From: Xenoacremonium recifei
Taxonomy: Eukaryota > Ascomycota > Sordariomycetes > Hypocreales > Nectriaceae
Assembly (NCBI GenBank): GCA_012184525.1
Contig: WOFQ01000007.1
Coordinates: forward strand, 372,001 to 436,000
Length of the DNA stretch: 64,000 nucleotides
Direction of reading: 5' to 3'
The stretch's first letter is position 1. Each line of letters begins with the position of its first letter. The position numbers and the translations under genes were made by a program. This document shows positions 44,271-54,786 of the stretch, piece after piece. Under the pieces are notes generated by a model. That model made no database searches, was not told the DNA's origin, and saw only the letters and a list, made by a program, of their open reading frames with translations.

Positions 44271-47200
44271 ATGGCTTCGTCCATCTCCGAAGCTCAGGCC
44301 GAGCTCATCAGGTTTGTCGCCGCTGGCTGTAGCGTCAGTCGTCCATGGGCTCATTGCATATGCTGACCGTGGCTCTTCCAGCTCCCTCACGCTCGACGAT
44401 ATCCCCATCAAGCTGCGATGCGCCATCTGCAGCAAATTGGCTGTCAACGCGTACCGACTGCCATGTTGCGAACAGGCCATCTGTGAGAGCTGTATGTAGG
44501 CACGTTTCGCAGCACCCTCTTCAGACACTAATCGACGGACCAGGTCAAGCCACTCTGCCGAGCTCATGCCCCATATGCGAACACTCGCCGCTCTCCGCCG
44601 AAGACTGCCTTCCGAACAAGTCGTTGCGAACCACGATCCGAGTGTTCCTGCGGACTGCTGAGAAGAAACGCGAGGCGAGCCGATCGAAAGAGGAGAAGGC
44701 GTCAGAGCCTCCAACCCCCGTTGAGGCACCCAAGCCATCTCTCCCAGCCACTGAGCCGACTGAAGCTCCGGCAGCTCCTGAGGAGCACGCCAATGCCGAT
44801 GCATCGCAAGAGGCTGCCGTGGTTTCGACGGTAGATGAGCATGCGATCGACTCCACCGAATCTCACCAACAGGTATGCATTGGTGCCTGACGTTCCCCAA
44901 AAGTCTCAATGTCACTAACTTGGAACCAGTCATCCGTGATTCAAAACGGCGATGAACAGATGCAAGAGGAGACTGTAGAGGTCCCCAGCGAGCCTACTGG
45001 TGACGCAGGTCAAGAGGATGAGGTTGATGCATCCAACGAAGAGGCTGTCGTCAAGCAGGGTGATGAGAACGTCGACCAAAGCGAAAGTGGTCAAGAGCAG
45101 TATAATTCTGAAATGAATAACGGTGGATTCTCGAACATGAACAACTTCTCCGGTCAACCCGACATGAACCAGATGCAAATGATGATGGCCATGCAAAATG
45201 GTATGGCACCCAACGGTTTTGGCGGATTCCCGATGATGGGTAAGTGACTTTGTTTGCACCTCAACCAGTCTTTGGCCGTTGACTAACACGCTCCCCAGGA
45301 ATGAGCATGGACCCGATGACGATGCAGAGCATGTTTATGAACGGTGGCTTCTCAGGCATGGGCATGAACGGCATGAACGGCATGAACGGCATGGGAGGCT
45401 TCGGAGGAGGATTTGGCCAAGGCTCGAATGATAACTGGAACGGTTCTCAGTCGTGGAATTTCGACCAGAATAATTTCAATCAAAATGGTCCTGGCATGGG
45501 AACCGGTGATTTTGGGTCCTTTAACTCCAACTTCCAGACAGGATACAATCAAGGTAATTACGGTCAGTTCAATAACTATCGTCACAACAACTTCGGACGT
45601 GGCCGAGGCCGAGGTCGCGGATACTTTGGAGGCGCCGGTGGCTATGGACGAGGTGGTTATCATCAGCAGCAGCAGTATGGAGGCATGGCGAACTACCAGG
45701 ACCAGCAAGGGTTCAACCAAGGCCAGCAGCCGCAACAAGGACCTCAGCAACAGATTGCAGGCCAGGCGCAGGGAGAGATGGGAGATGTCAGCGAAGCCGC
45801 TCAGGGGCAGGGGAGTGACCAGGGAGACCAGATGAAGACGGAGACAGCCGATGCAGATGGCTCAGGGGAGGGAGTAGGTCCAGACGTATCTGGAGACAAA
45901 GATTCCTCCTCTGCACAAGCATCGCGTGAGACTCTAGGCAATGGCACTGGCAATGAAGGTGGTGGTGAGAATCCGCCCAACGGAACCATGCCACAGCAAC
46001 AACTTCAGAATCAACCACACCAACAGCTGCTGCAGAATCGCCAGCAGAGGCCACCGTTTGGCCCAGCGCAGATGAACGGCAATGGTCCCCCTGGAGCCAT
46101 TCGACCCATCATGACCGCGCCGGATGTTCCCATTAATGCTCCCACGGGCCCCAAGGCGATGCGGCAAGGCTTGCCTAATACAAGCCTCCTAAACCTTCGA
46201 GCCCGGGGATATCTCGTGGATGGTGCAACGCCTGCTGTTCGTCCGCCCAGTGCCCCTGCGCGAGATGTACCAACTGGTCCTAAGGAGAGAGGCAAGTCGA
46301 GGACGCGGAGTAAATCCCCAAGCCGTGATCAGGACAGGGGCAAGGAGGATGGTCGCAGTCGTATGAGAGAGCGAGACAGCCGAGATGGGAGCCGCGACAG
46401 AGATCATGACCGTGACCGTGACCGTGATCGTGATCGTGAGTCCCGACAACGAGGACGAAGTCGGGACCGATCCCGGGATAGGGGCAGGGGTCAGGACAAA
46501 GACGGGTCAGAGGCCATCGCCGACAGTGAGCAGCCACCATCGCGCTCGCAGTCAGACAGTCGCAGCCGTAGTCGCAGCCGTGACCATCGCAGCTCTCGCC
46601 GCCGGAGACGACACCGGTCCGAGTCAGCAGATGAGGAATATGACGATGAGCACCGGCGAAAGAAGCACAAGTCCGGTCGGCGACACTATCACGATGAGGA
46701 GGAACATAGCCATTCTAAGGACAGAGATGAGAAGACAACAGAGCGATCACGGTCAGCTTCACCCGCAGACTCGAAGCGGTCGAGCCATCGCAGCCGTCGG
46801 GATAGAGACTATGACAAGCGGCGAGAGCGAGACAGGGATAGCAAGCCGCGCGACATCGAAAAGGAAAAGGATACCCAAAAGGACAAGGAAAACAACCGGG
46901 ACCGGGACCGGGAAAAAGACAAGGACAAGGACAAGGAAAGGTACCGCGAGGACGACCGCAAGAAGTCGTCGTCGTCGCGATCCCACCGCGAGCGAGACTA
47001 TGAACGTGACCGTGAGCGAGAGCGAGACCGCCGCCGCGAGAAAGATCGCGAGCGCGAACGAGAACGTGAACGAGACCGCGACCGCAAGGACCGCAAGGAT
47101 CGTCACCGCGATCGTGACCGTGACCGTGACCGTGACCGAGACAGAGACAGCGACCACCACCGCAGCAACAGCCGGCGCCAATCTACCGACGGACACAACA

Positions 47201-47586
47201 CACCCATCACCGCCCCCTCCGCTCCCGCCGCAGCCCCTGAGAAGGAATTCAAGCCTCCCACCGGCCCGCGCGGCTACGACATCAAAGGCGCAGACCGGCG
47301 CAACTCCCAGACCAAGCCCGCGCCGCCCAGCACCACCAAAGACGTGCACACGCTAGAGCGCGAGGCCCGCGATCGCGAGAGGCTGCTGAAGGAAGCGCAG
47401 CGCATGGCGGGTTTGGCGGGTGGCTGGAAGCGCGGCAGGGGGGAGGACGAGGGCGATGCTGGTGGTGGAGGTGGTGGAGGGAGGAATAGGAGGCGCAGAA
47501 GGGGCGGCGGTGGTGGTGGTGGTGATGGCGAGGAGGAAAGGATGAGGAGGCTAGAGGCGGAGAGGGAGGGGGATCGATGGGCTTGA
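44271..47586 (+). CDS. RING-finger protein with prion-like middle and Arg/Asp-rich tail (RBBP6/Mpe1-like RING)
   Basis: Five exons: 44271-44311, 44382-44491, 44544-44872, 44930-45239 and 45299-47586, giving about 1,025 aa. The RING spans residues ~23-72, starting IKLRCAICSKLAV, then LPCCEQAICESC across a splice, then LPSSCPICEHSPLS, followed by PNKSLRTTIRVFL. This RING and the following helix resemble RBBP6/Mpe1, which act in mRNA 3'-end processing. The DWNN ubiquitin-like domain and zinc knuckle of that family are absent. An acidic Glu/Ala/Pro linker follows, then a Met/Asn/Gly/Gln-rich prion-like stretch with GRGRGRGYFGG, then long RD/RE/RS repeats and a Gly-rich end. Splice frames agree at all four junctions. 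E3 activity and an RNA-processing role are inference. Confidence 0.82.
46378..46440 (+). repeat. GACCGT-type repeat encoding Arg-Asp, first block
   Basis: Near-perfect six-base units (GACCGT/GATCGT) encode (RD)n in the RING protein. It is a coding microsatellite; the antisense frame over it mimics a Val/Thr-rich ORF. Confidence 0.8.
47002..47160 (+). repeat. GACCGT/GAGCGA-type repeat encoding Arg-Asp and Arg-Glu, second block
   Basis: Second and longer block of RD/RE-coding hexamers in the same protein. Unit sequence resembles the spp2 tail, but the two genes are not otherwise alike. Confidence 0.8.
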
Positions 47587-49012
47587 GATGGGCTCTCTCT
47601 GGCTTGTACTATAAAAGAAAGGGGGCCGGCCATTTGATACCAGGTTGCTTGGTGGTTGTGGGCGTGGGATGCATATCTGCGCATGTAATTGAATCTCCTC
47701 GATGATGGGCCTCGATGCGTATGAGACTTTGAGAAGTGTCCATTTCGAGCAATGAAAAGGAGGTTGTTGATTGATATTGCATTTCAGTTGCTCTAGGCGC
47801 TGGGCTGACCAGGACACTGTGGTCAATACCCTTATATTGCAGTTTAACCTGTCACTCTACTGCCACAGCAAAGTATATTTACTCAATGGCACAAGCGTTA
47901 ATAGCGTTCTCTATTTCTCTCTCCCTAAAAAAAAATCCTCTACTTCTCTACCTCCTCTCTCTTTTTGTCACTTTATTTTTTCCACGAGGACCAGGTTCGA
48001 AAGAGGATCTGATTTATATAATACTATATCAGGATGGCTATTACTCCTTTTTTTTCTTACTTAGTACTCTAGGAGAGTCATTTGCGGGAACGAATATATC
48101 TCGAAGAGAGGATATTGAATACCCTTATATTCCAAATTAGGTTGACAGTCTTCTGCCACAGCGAAGTATAATGTCGAGTTGTGAGGCGCGGTCGTTCAGG
48201 GGTAGGAGGAAGCTACCCTACACACGAACGGACCACAACGCCGGCGTCATTATCGCTTTGCCAGGAGCCATCATCTAACTTTCTAGGGTGTGATTATATG
48301 TGAATTGAGCAATTTAGGAATCCCAGACTTGCTGGGGCGAAAGGAAAAGTCATTTCGCAGAGTAGTTGATCAAAGATGACACAAGTCTACCTTACGGGTT
48401 AGGACTCAGGAGATTATCATTTCAGCGACAGGTGTTCGTATATCATCAGAAGAGAAATACAATTTATATTGTGCCTGGTTTTGCTTAGGAAGCCTCTCAG
48501 CTCCAACCCGCAGGCATCGAAAGTGACAAGACAAACCCATTGAAACGCCATATAAGGGTCGCGACAGTGTGGTATACCAGCATGGACTCGCAGTATCGCT
48601 TTCCAACAACACCAAAATTTCATTAAAATCCTAAAAACACCACAAGATGGACGTCCACTCAACGTAGATCATCATGGTATCCCGGTGCCCTCGACCAGCG
48701 CAACTATGGCACTCGCTGAACCAACAAATCCCCCTCCTTCTACCGTCATCATCCCTCGGGGTATTGTCTCCCCAAGAGTCGTCACTAGATAAAAACAAAT
48801 CTATCCATCAGCCAACAACGCCGCTCGTATGCCCCAAATGCAACCAGACTGAGTCCCCCAATGCATGTCTGTTTTTTTGTTACTCTTCCCTCCCTTTTCT
48901 GTTTTTCCCACTGCCCCAAGAGGCCTAGTATATACCCTGTGTACGATATTGGAAAGTGTCATAGCTGTACAACATTAGTCTTGAACATGAGTGACGGTTG
49001 GGTTCTTTATGC
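47587..49012. other. Convergent 3' region RING gene / pik1
   Basis: 1.4 kb between facing stop codons. The centre (about 47.85-48.15 kb) is AT-rich and unlike the rest of the window. It carries related repeat arms consistent with a decayed element, listed next. No coding sequence is recognisable. Confidence 0.55.
47804..48581. mobile_element. Possible decayed inverted-repeat element (MITE-like)
   Basis: The left arm (47804-47840) and the reverse complement of the right arm (48547-48581) share GCTG, ACACTGT and CCCTTATAT in the same order with small gaps. A second direct copy of the left-arm motif lies inside: 47824-47877 and 48117-48170 align without gaps at about 43 of 54 positions, sharing AATACCCTTATATT and CTGCCACAGC. 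The interior is AT-rich and has no ORF. A strong hairpin (GGGTAG paired with CTACCC) lies near 48200-48220. No target-site duplication is evident. This may be a degenerated non-autonomous transposon or chance-like 3' UTR repeats. Confidence 0.35.
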
Positions 49013-52000
49013 TCACAGTCGCGTGTAGTAGCTGCCAAACGACTTGGCAATTAAGTCCGTCTCAACAAACTGCTCCGCTTCGTCCGCGCTGAGATGCAAC
49101 TGAAACCGCTGGCGAAGAGTGCTCGTAACCTGCGTGACGCCGACAGCGAAGCATGGCATCTTGGAGTCGCGGCCCATCATGGCGACAAGATCGATGATGT
49201 TATCTGCCGAACGGCGCAGGGCTGGAACAGACCATGTTAGTACACCTCTCAACATAACACACGAAAACCTCTTACCTTGGAATGCCTGCTTGCAGAGTTT
49301 CTTATAGTCCTCATAGTCCGGCGATCCTATTCCGCCCAGGACATCCACGTACTCGTGGGTAAGCTTGAACGGCGCTGCCTCGAATCCAACCGCGCCTGGG
49401 GAATTGGAAAGCATAAATCCGAAATCAATATGGACGATATGGCCTTCGCTGTCAATCAAAACATTGCCGTTGTGCCGATCCTTGAGCTGCAAGACGTAGG
49501 AAATCATGCTGTACGCCGCGAGCGACCGTTTGAAGGCGTCGACTCCAGCCCTGAAGGGTTCACTATCAGGGGCGCCAAACGCCTTAAGGAAATGATCCCG
49601 AAGGGTGGCGATGCGATGGCGAGGATTTTGTCCTGACTCAATAGAGGCAAGAGTCAGACTGCGCTTCAATGAATGGAGCGACACACCATTGGTGATCGTC
49701 TCAATGAGGCCGGAAGACTCTCCCGTCACCAATATCCGCATCAGCTTGACCCAGACATTGACCTCGGCATCCACCCAGATCTTGTGGCACACGTCGATGA
49801 GCTGGCACGCAAATGCCTCCTGCCGTAGGTCGGCCCCTGTCTTCACGATGACGCTGACGAGATCCCAGTTCTTCATCCAGCCATATGGAGAAGATTTGCG
49901 GATTCGCTCCCTCTTGGCCTCCCACGCCTCGCCAAAGACAGCCGCACTTGGATCGTCACGATCGCCTCGGCGCTGAACACCACCCGTCTTGATATCGTTT
50001 TCCATCCGCTCTCTCCCCGCACTGGCATTGATTGTGGCGTCAATGTTGGGGTCATCCTCTAAATCAGGGTTATCGGACGGAAGCGGTGCTGTAGTAGCTC
50101 TTGCAATGATCGTGTCGAACGTTGGCCCTTGGTCGTCTATCTCAAAGCTTTGTTCCTCCAGACTCTGCATGCTCGCAATGATCTTGGCTCTGATAGCTGC
50201 CACCTCCTGTTTGGGCCGCTTCCCGCTTGTGGCGTCCAATTGCGCAAGCATCTGTGAGGCCGTTCGCATGTGAGTCGCTAGCGCCGAGAAGTCGGGTTGA
50301 TCAGGTTGAGTGTTGCTGCGCTGCATGTTGAGCGTCATCCTGCGCGCGCCGGGCCCTGGGCTGTTCGATCTGGACGTGTATGTCCCTGAAGTCCGAGGCG
50401 TCGCAACATCGAGTGTCGTCGAAGAGGTCGTCGCACCGCTAGAAAGACGTTGAGGGTTGTGAGTTTGTATCGGCCTGACTGGGAATCTGGGAGCCTCGTC
50501 GTCAAAGGCCCTGAGCAGAGGCGAGCTTCCTAGGTCGCCAGATGCGGGCTCAAACACGCTGTCAATAACTGGCTCAGTAGGAGGGCGGATTGTCGGCGAG
50601 TTTCGAGGCGATTCCGACGTCAGATCGAAAAGTCGCCTGGGCGCGCTCCCACCGAGGAGGCTGGTGAGTAGTCGTTGATTCTCAGGCAGATCTGGGTCGA
50701 AATTGAAATCATCCCGCAACACCTCGACCATGACGAGATACGGCACCTTCTCAGCACTGTTCAGCACGGTGGCTTCGGCGGGATTCACTCGCACAATCCG
50801 GTGGTGTTGGCTCTTCCCTGGCGAACCGTTGACCAGAGTGGGCGGGCAGATGACGGGGATGTCGATCTCAGCGGGGAGGTCTTGTGAGATCAGGGCCAAC
50901 TCAGCTCGCAGCGCGCTCATGCGAGCTGGTTTGGGAACAATGACCAAGCGGTTGGAGATGCCTTCGAGCGCTGTCAGGAATTGCGTTTGAGACCTAAAGT
51001 AGTGCTGTCTTAGGAGTCGTGTCTTCTGTAAGGGCGATAGCTCGTGGGCATTGAGCACAGCTTTTGAGTGATGCGAGTGCCTCCGGGTAATGTGTTCGCC
51101 AGGCCGTTGTGTCATCCCTGCTGAGACAGGAGTCGATGGTCGCGTTGCTATGCGGGGGGTTGGTAGAGGCAGTGAAGACGTGCTCAGCTTAGCCTCCAAT
51201 GACTGCATCTCCAGAGCTGACGGCCGCTTATTCTCGACAGGTGTCTTCGACCGAGGAGGCAATGGAGACTTTCCTCGAGGTGTTCTGGGCGAGTCATCCC
51301 CCGAACTCTTCGGACCCGGGGCGCTGAACGCCCTTCCACCGTCTCTCGTCCGTTTTGACTTGGAGGTCGTCGACGACACAGTCTTCGCCCTGGCAAGCTT
51401 GGCACTCTCCTTCTCTTTGGCCTCGATTGCGAGATCGGCTGACGGTTGAGGCTTCCGCGCTTGAGCCACAGCGAGGGGGCCTGCCCACCGCGGAATCATA
51501 GGGAGTGCTACGCTGGCGAGAACGAAGCTCGACAGCACGGTGACAGGGAGGACATTCTCCTTGATCTTCTCATGGCGGGCGGTATCGGCCAGGCCAAAAA
51601 CGATGTGCTGGACCTTGTTATAGACTCGACGACAGGTCTGGAAGGACTCGGATTGGGGATTCGAGGAGAGGTCATGGAGGTACGTCTGGAACAGCCAGAA
51701 AGTCTACAGCGGATATCTCGTTAGCAAGCTGGTGGCCATCTGGGCTGTCGGTGAGGGGAGGCAAGGGACAGCTAGCTGCCCGGGACTAACATACCAGTAG
51801 TGCGGCGGTGACGGACTCCTCGCACAGGTCGAGCAGAAACTCCTCCAGGGCCATTGACTCATTGTCGACGCTGATTATTAGGTGGCATAGCTGCGGCAAG
51901 AAGAACTCGATGTCCTCGTAGGGGAACTGCCGCAGCTTCTGGCAGAGGACGTAGTGGATGCCCACATGGTCGGCGTAGCGGCTGCGATGCGACAGCTGTC

Positions 52001-52183
52001 ATTAGCGGACTGAAGGCGAGAGCGGCGCAGGAGACAGATTCTCAGGGGACAAGAAGGAGAGCTGGAGGGCGTCGCAGGGAGAGGCGGGAGAGGCGAGACT
52101 CACGACAGGTAGGAGACGGGGAGAAAGGGGTTGGAGTTGAAGACGTCGGATTCGAGGAATCTTTGAAGCAAGTCCCACGACAT
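49013..52183 (-). CDS. pik1: Phosphatidylinositol 4-kinase Pik1
   Basis: Four exons: 52104-52183, 51795-51981, 49276-51703 and 49013-49221, giving about 967 aa. Pik1 makes PI4P at the Golgi for secretory transport and also works in the nucleus in yeast. The spliced start MSWDLLQRFLESDVFNSNPF leads to HVGIHYVLCQKLRQFPYEDI and TFWLFQTYLHDLS, the helical lipid-kinase-unique region. A disordered Ser/Pro middle follows. The kinase domain occupies the last ~300 residues: DLRQEAFACQLI, the catalytic loop DRHNGNVLID, and HIDFGF with the magnesium-binding Asp. A 54-nt intron inside the kinase domain is in frame and stop-free; removal joins CKQAFQ to ALRRSADNIIDLV. It has a GTAAGA donor and a TACTAAC branch site. 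The Met at 51538 is internal, not the start. Confidence 0.92.
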
Positions 52184-53799
52184 TTGTTACGCAAGGGAGC
52201 GAGCGACAGAGAGGGACGGCTGGCGGTGCCTCATCTAGCTGCGGAGAGATTGGGCTGAGGAAAGGGAGCGTGAGGGGAGAATTCGGCGTCTGGATTCGTT
52301 GCGGGAGGCAAGAGAGGAAAATGTTGGCATCGCAGAGGGGAATGGCGGCGGTTCGTGAAGGTGTGGTTGGATGGGATGGATGTCGTATTGTCCAGGTTTC
52401 TAATCCCTGAGATGTGGCTTTCGAGGTACCGCCGGAGGAGGTGGAGGTGGCTGGCTCGGCTAGCAGAGGCCGGTAGGTGGTTGCGGAGAGTCGTGTTAGT
52501 GGGCTGACAGCTCCTTAGGTAAGGCCGAGGTCACCAGCTGCAGGCAGGCCTTCGATTCCGCTAGGAGGTGGCTGCAGGACGCTGGAGGGGGACCGCTGCA
52601 GGGCCACGGGGAGTTCTAGCAGCGGTTGAATGGCGCATTCGAGGCTTGGGAGCTCGATCGAGGTGGGGGATTGCTTGCAGCATTCGAAGCCGGCAGAGGC
52701 TTCTGTCTCCAAGAACAGCCAGTTCTCACGCGGAGAGCGGATCTTATATGAGGAACGACATCAATGTAAAGTTTCGTTGCCTTTCCATTTTTTATTCTTA
52801 AGTTAAACTATTCACCTTAAAACATTAAAGTAACTTTCCATGCCACCATTCACTCCTCGTCCATTACATCACTTGGGGAACGCGGAATTCCTGGAGAAGC
52901 GCAGCTCATGCAGACCGCGCGCTCTTAGTGCTGAGCAGCAAGCAGGTGGGGGAGAATGCAGCAGCAACAGGCGCATCAATCCCCAGCCCGTGATATCCGT
53001 GCTGGAATCCAAATTCGTGTTCGGACTGGACAGTTAGGACATGGGGCTTACATGCAAGAACAAGAACAACAATTACATTAAATGAAGCCTTCCGCAAATA
53101 ACAATAAGGGGCGGCGGCAAGCCTTGTCTCGGAACCCAGACAAGCCACATTTTTGCAGTGAGAAGATGCCGCCCGTCCCTTGCGTACCTCCAGGCGGCCC
53201 TGCGAAGCTGATCCATCGTGTCACTGCCACTGTTCCTCTTCCCCTCTAGTGGGCCGCAGATCTCGGAACACAGGAAGCGAAAATGTGGAAAATGATCCAA
53301 GCACCGTGATGCTCATGCCGATGGGTTGCACGGCTCACGCTGAGCACAGTAACACGAACCAACCATCACCACCAAGCACAGATGGTTTATCTACGATTTT
53401 AAAGAACAGTGTTCGTGAAATGTAAAAGCCCCGATAGGGCAAATTTGTGTCATTCTACCTCGCGGCACCATACACCTAGCAGTATTGACCTAACCATTAT
53501 GAGTGAGAAGTAAACTCGCAATGCATACCGCCATTATTTTTGACCTGCTCCTCCCGTGCCAACATGATGAGGTGAGGCGACTCGACAGCATACACCATAA
53601 TGAGACCATCTAAGTAAACCCCTTGCAAAAGGCACAAAGCCGACTTCCAGCTCAAGCAGGGATATTTTCCCTCTTGGCGCCTGTACCAATATCCTTCCAG
53701 ACCGTGTAAACGCCGGTGCATGCTCGCTCCCTAAAAACGCCAATCCTCCAAGTCATGTACATCGTGTGATTATTTTGTTGATGTTGCGTCCAGGGTCTG
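52184..53799. other. Intergenic region upstream of pik1
   Basis: 1.6 kb with the pik1 promoter and the bur6 3' UTR; both genes are on the minus strand. Purine-rich (GA/GGAG) sequence lies just above the pik1 ATG. No coding potential or RNA gene is visible. Confidence 0.55.
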
Positions 53800-54786
53800 T
53801 CAAGCATTCTTCTTCTTGCGGGCACCACCGCCGCCAGCGCCTCGGGTGCGCTTCTTGGGCTCCGACATCTCCTCATCGCTAGAGCTCTCTTGCTTGTGCT
53901 TTCCTCGGCCACCCTCCTTCTCGGCCTCAACGCGGCTAACGATGTCTCTGAGAAAGTCCCACTGGTCATCGGTCTCGACGACTTGCTTCAGCATGTTGGC
54001 CGTGACCCGCTTGGAGCCTTTCTCCTTCGCCACGTCGGCGCTCTTGGACACGAGCTGGACCATGAAGAGCTCTAGCGCTTTGCCGACGGCAATGGGCGTT
54101 TGCTGCGCGACCTTGCCGACTTCTTCGTCTGCCTGCATGATCCGCTTGATCCTGGCCGTGGGAAATTTGGTCCGCACCGGTGACGGCTCAATCTCCGGGG
54201 GCGCAGGAGCGGCAGCTTTCCGGGGAGGCATCTTGACGTCTTCGTCTTTGATGACAGGGAATGCGCTTGTGGGCGGCGCGTAAGATTGCGCGTAGGGGAG
54301 CGAGGCAGAATATTGAGACGCGATGGGCGCTGAGTAGGGCTCTCCGTATGGGAGTTGCTGGTAATAAGGATCTTCTTGTTTGAAGTGGTGCTGTTGTTGT
54401 TGTGAATGATGCTGCGCCGCGTAGTCAAAGGGCGGCAGCTGCTGGACCGACGACGAGTAAAGTGGCTGATACTCCTCGGTTTTGATAGCTGTGGTTGAGC
54501 TGCCTGGGTACTCCAGCGAGTGTGGCTGAAGTGGCGGCTGCTGAGGGTGGTAGTGGGGCTGGTGGTGTACAGGAACCTGTGGAGGGACGTAGGAGGAAGC
54601 GGGAGCTGGCGCGTGGTAGGTTTGATGAGGCGGTGATTTATACTCGGGGTGAAGGTGGTTTTTGTTCTGGGCTTGGGACCCTGATTGAGAAAGTTGCGGT
54701 GCGGGCGGAGTGGGGCCTGGTCCTTCCGGGTAGAGGCAAGAGAGGTCCGGCGACCTGGGAGCGTAGCTGCCTTCGTCACTCGACAT
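53800..54786 (-). CDS. bur6: NC2 alpha / Bur6 histone-fold transcription regulator
   Basis: Single-exon gene of 328 aa. With NC2 beta it binds TBP on DNA and represses or modulates RNA polymerase II initiation. The histone fold is in the last third: VRTKFPTARIKRIMQADEEV, PIAVGKALELFMVQLV and KRVTANMLKQVVETDDQWDF, the last matching the conserved DRAP1 C-helix. The first ~210 residues are Pro/Gln/Tyr/His-rich and disordered, much longer than in yeast. The C-terminus is acidic then Lys/Arg-rich (EPKKRTRGAGGGGARKKK), a likely nuclear signal. The Met at 54786 (MSSDEGSYAP) is used; an upstream in-frame Met at 54930 would add a 48-residue basic leader that I consider unlikely. Confidence 0.85.
   Translation of the reverse strand: MSSDEGSYAPRSPDLSCLYPEGPGPTPPAPQLSQSGSQAQNKNHLHPEYKSPPHQTYHAPAPASSYVPPQVPVHHQPHYHPQQPPLQPHSLEYPGSSTTAIKTEEYQPLYSSSVQQLPPFDYAAQHHSQQQQHHFKQEDPYYQQLPYGEPYSAPIASQYSASLPYAQSYAPPTSAFPVIKDEDVKMPPRKAAAPAPPEIEPSPVRTKFPTARIKRIMQADEEVGKVAQQTPIAVGKALELFMVQLVSKSADVAKEKGSKRVTANMLKQVVETDDQWDFLRDIVSRVEAEKEGGRGKHKQESSSDEEMSEPKKRTRGAGGGGARKKKNA

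Noticed and set aside
46385..47356. 323-codon frame in the RING gene tail
   Set aside because: Frame-shifted reading of the RD-coding hexamer repeats (Thr/Val-rich); not a second gene.
47985..48005. tRNA-like T-loop (GGTTCGAAA)
   Set aside because: The flanking bases do not pair into a T stem and no acceptor, D or anticodon arm can be drawn.
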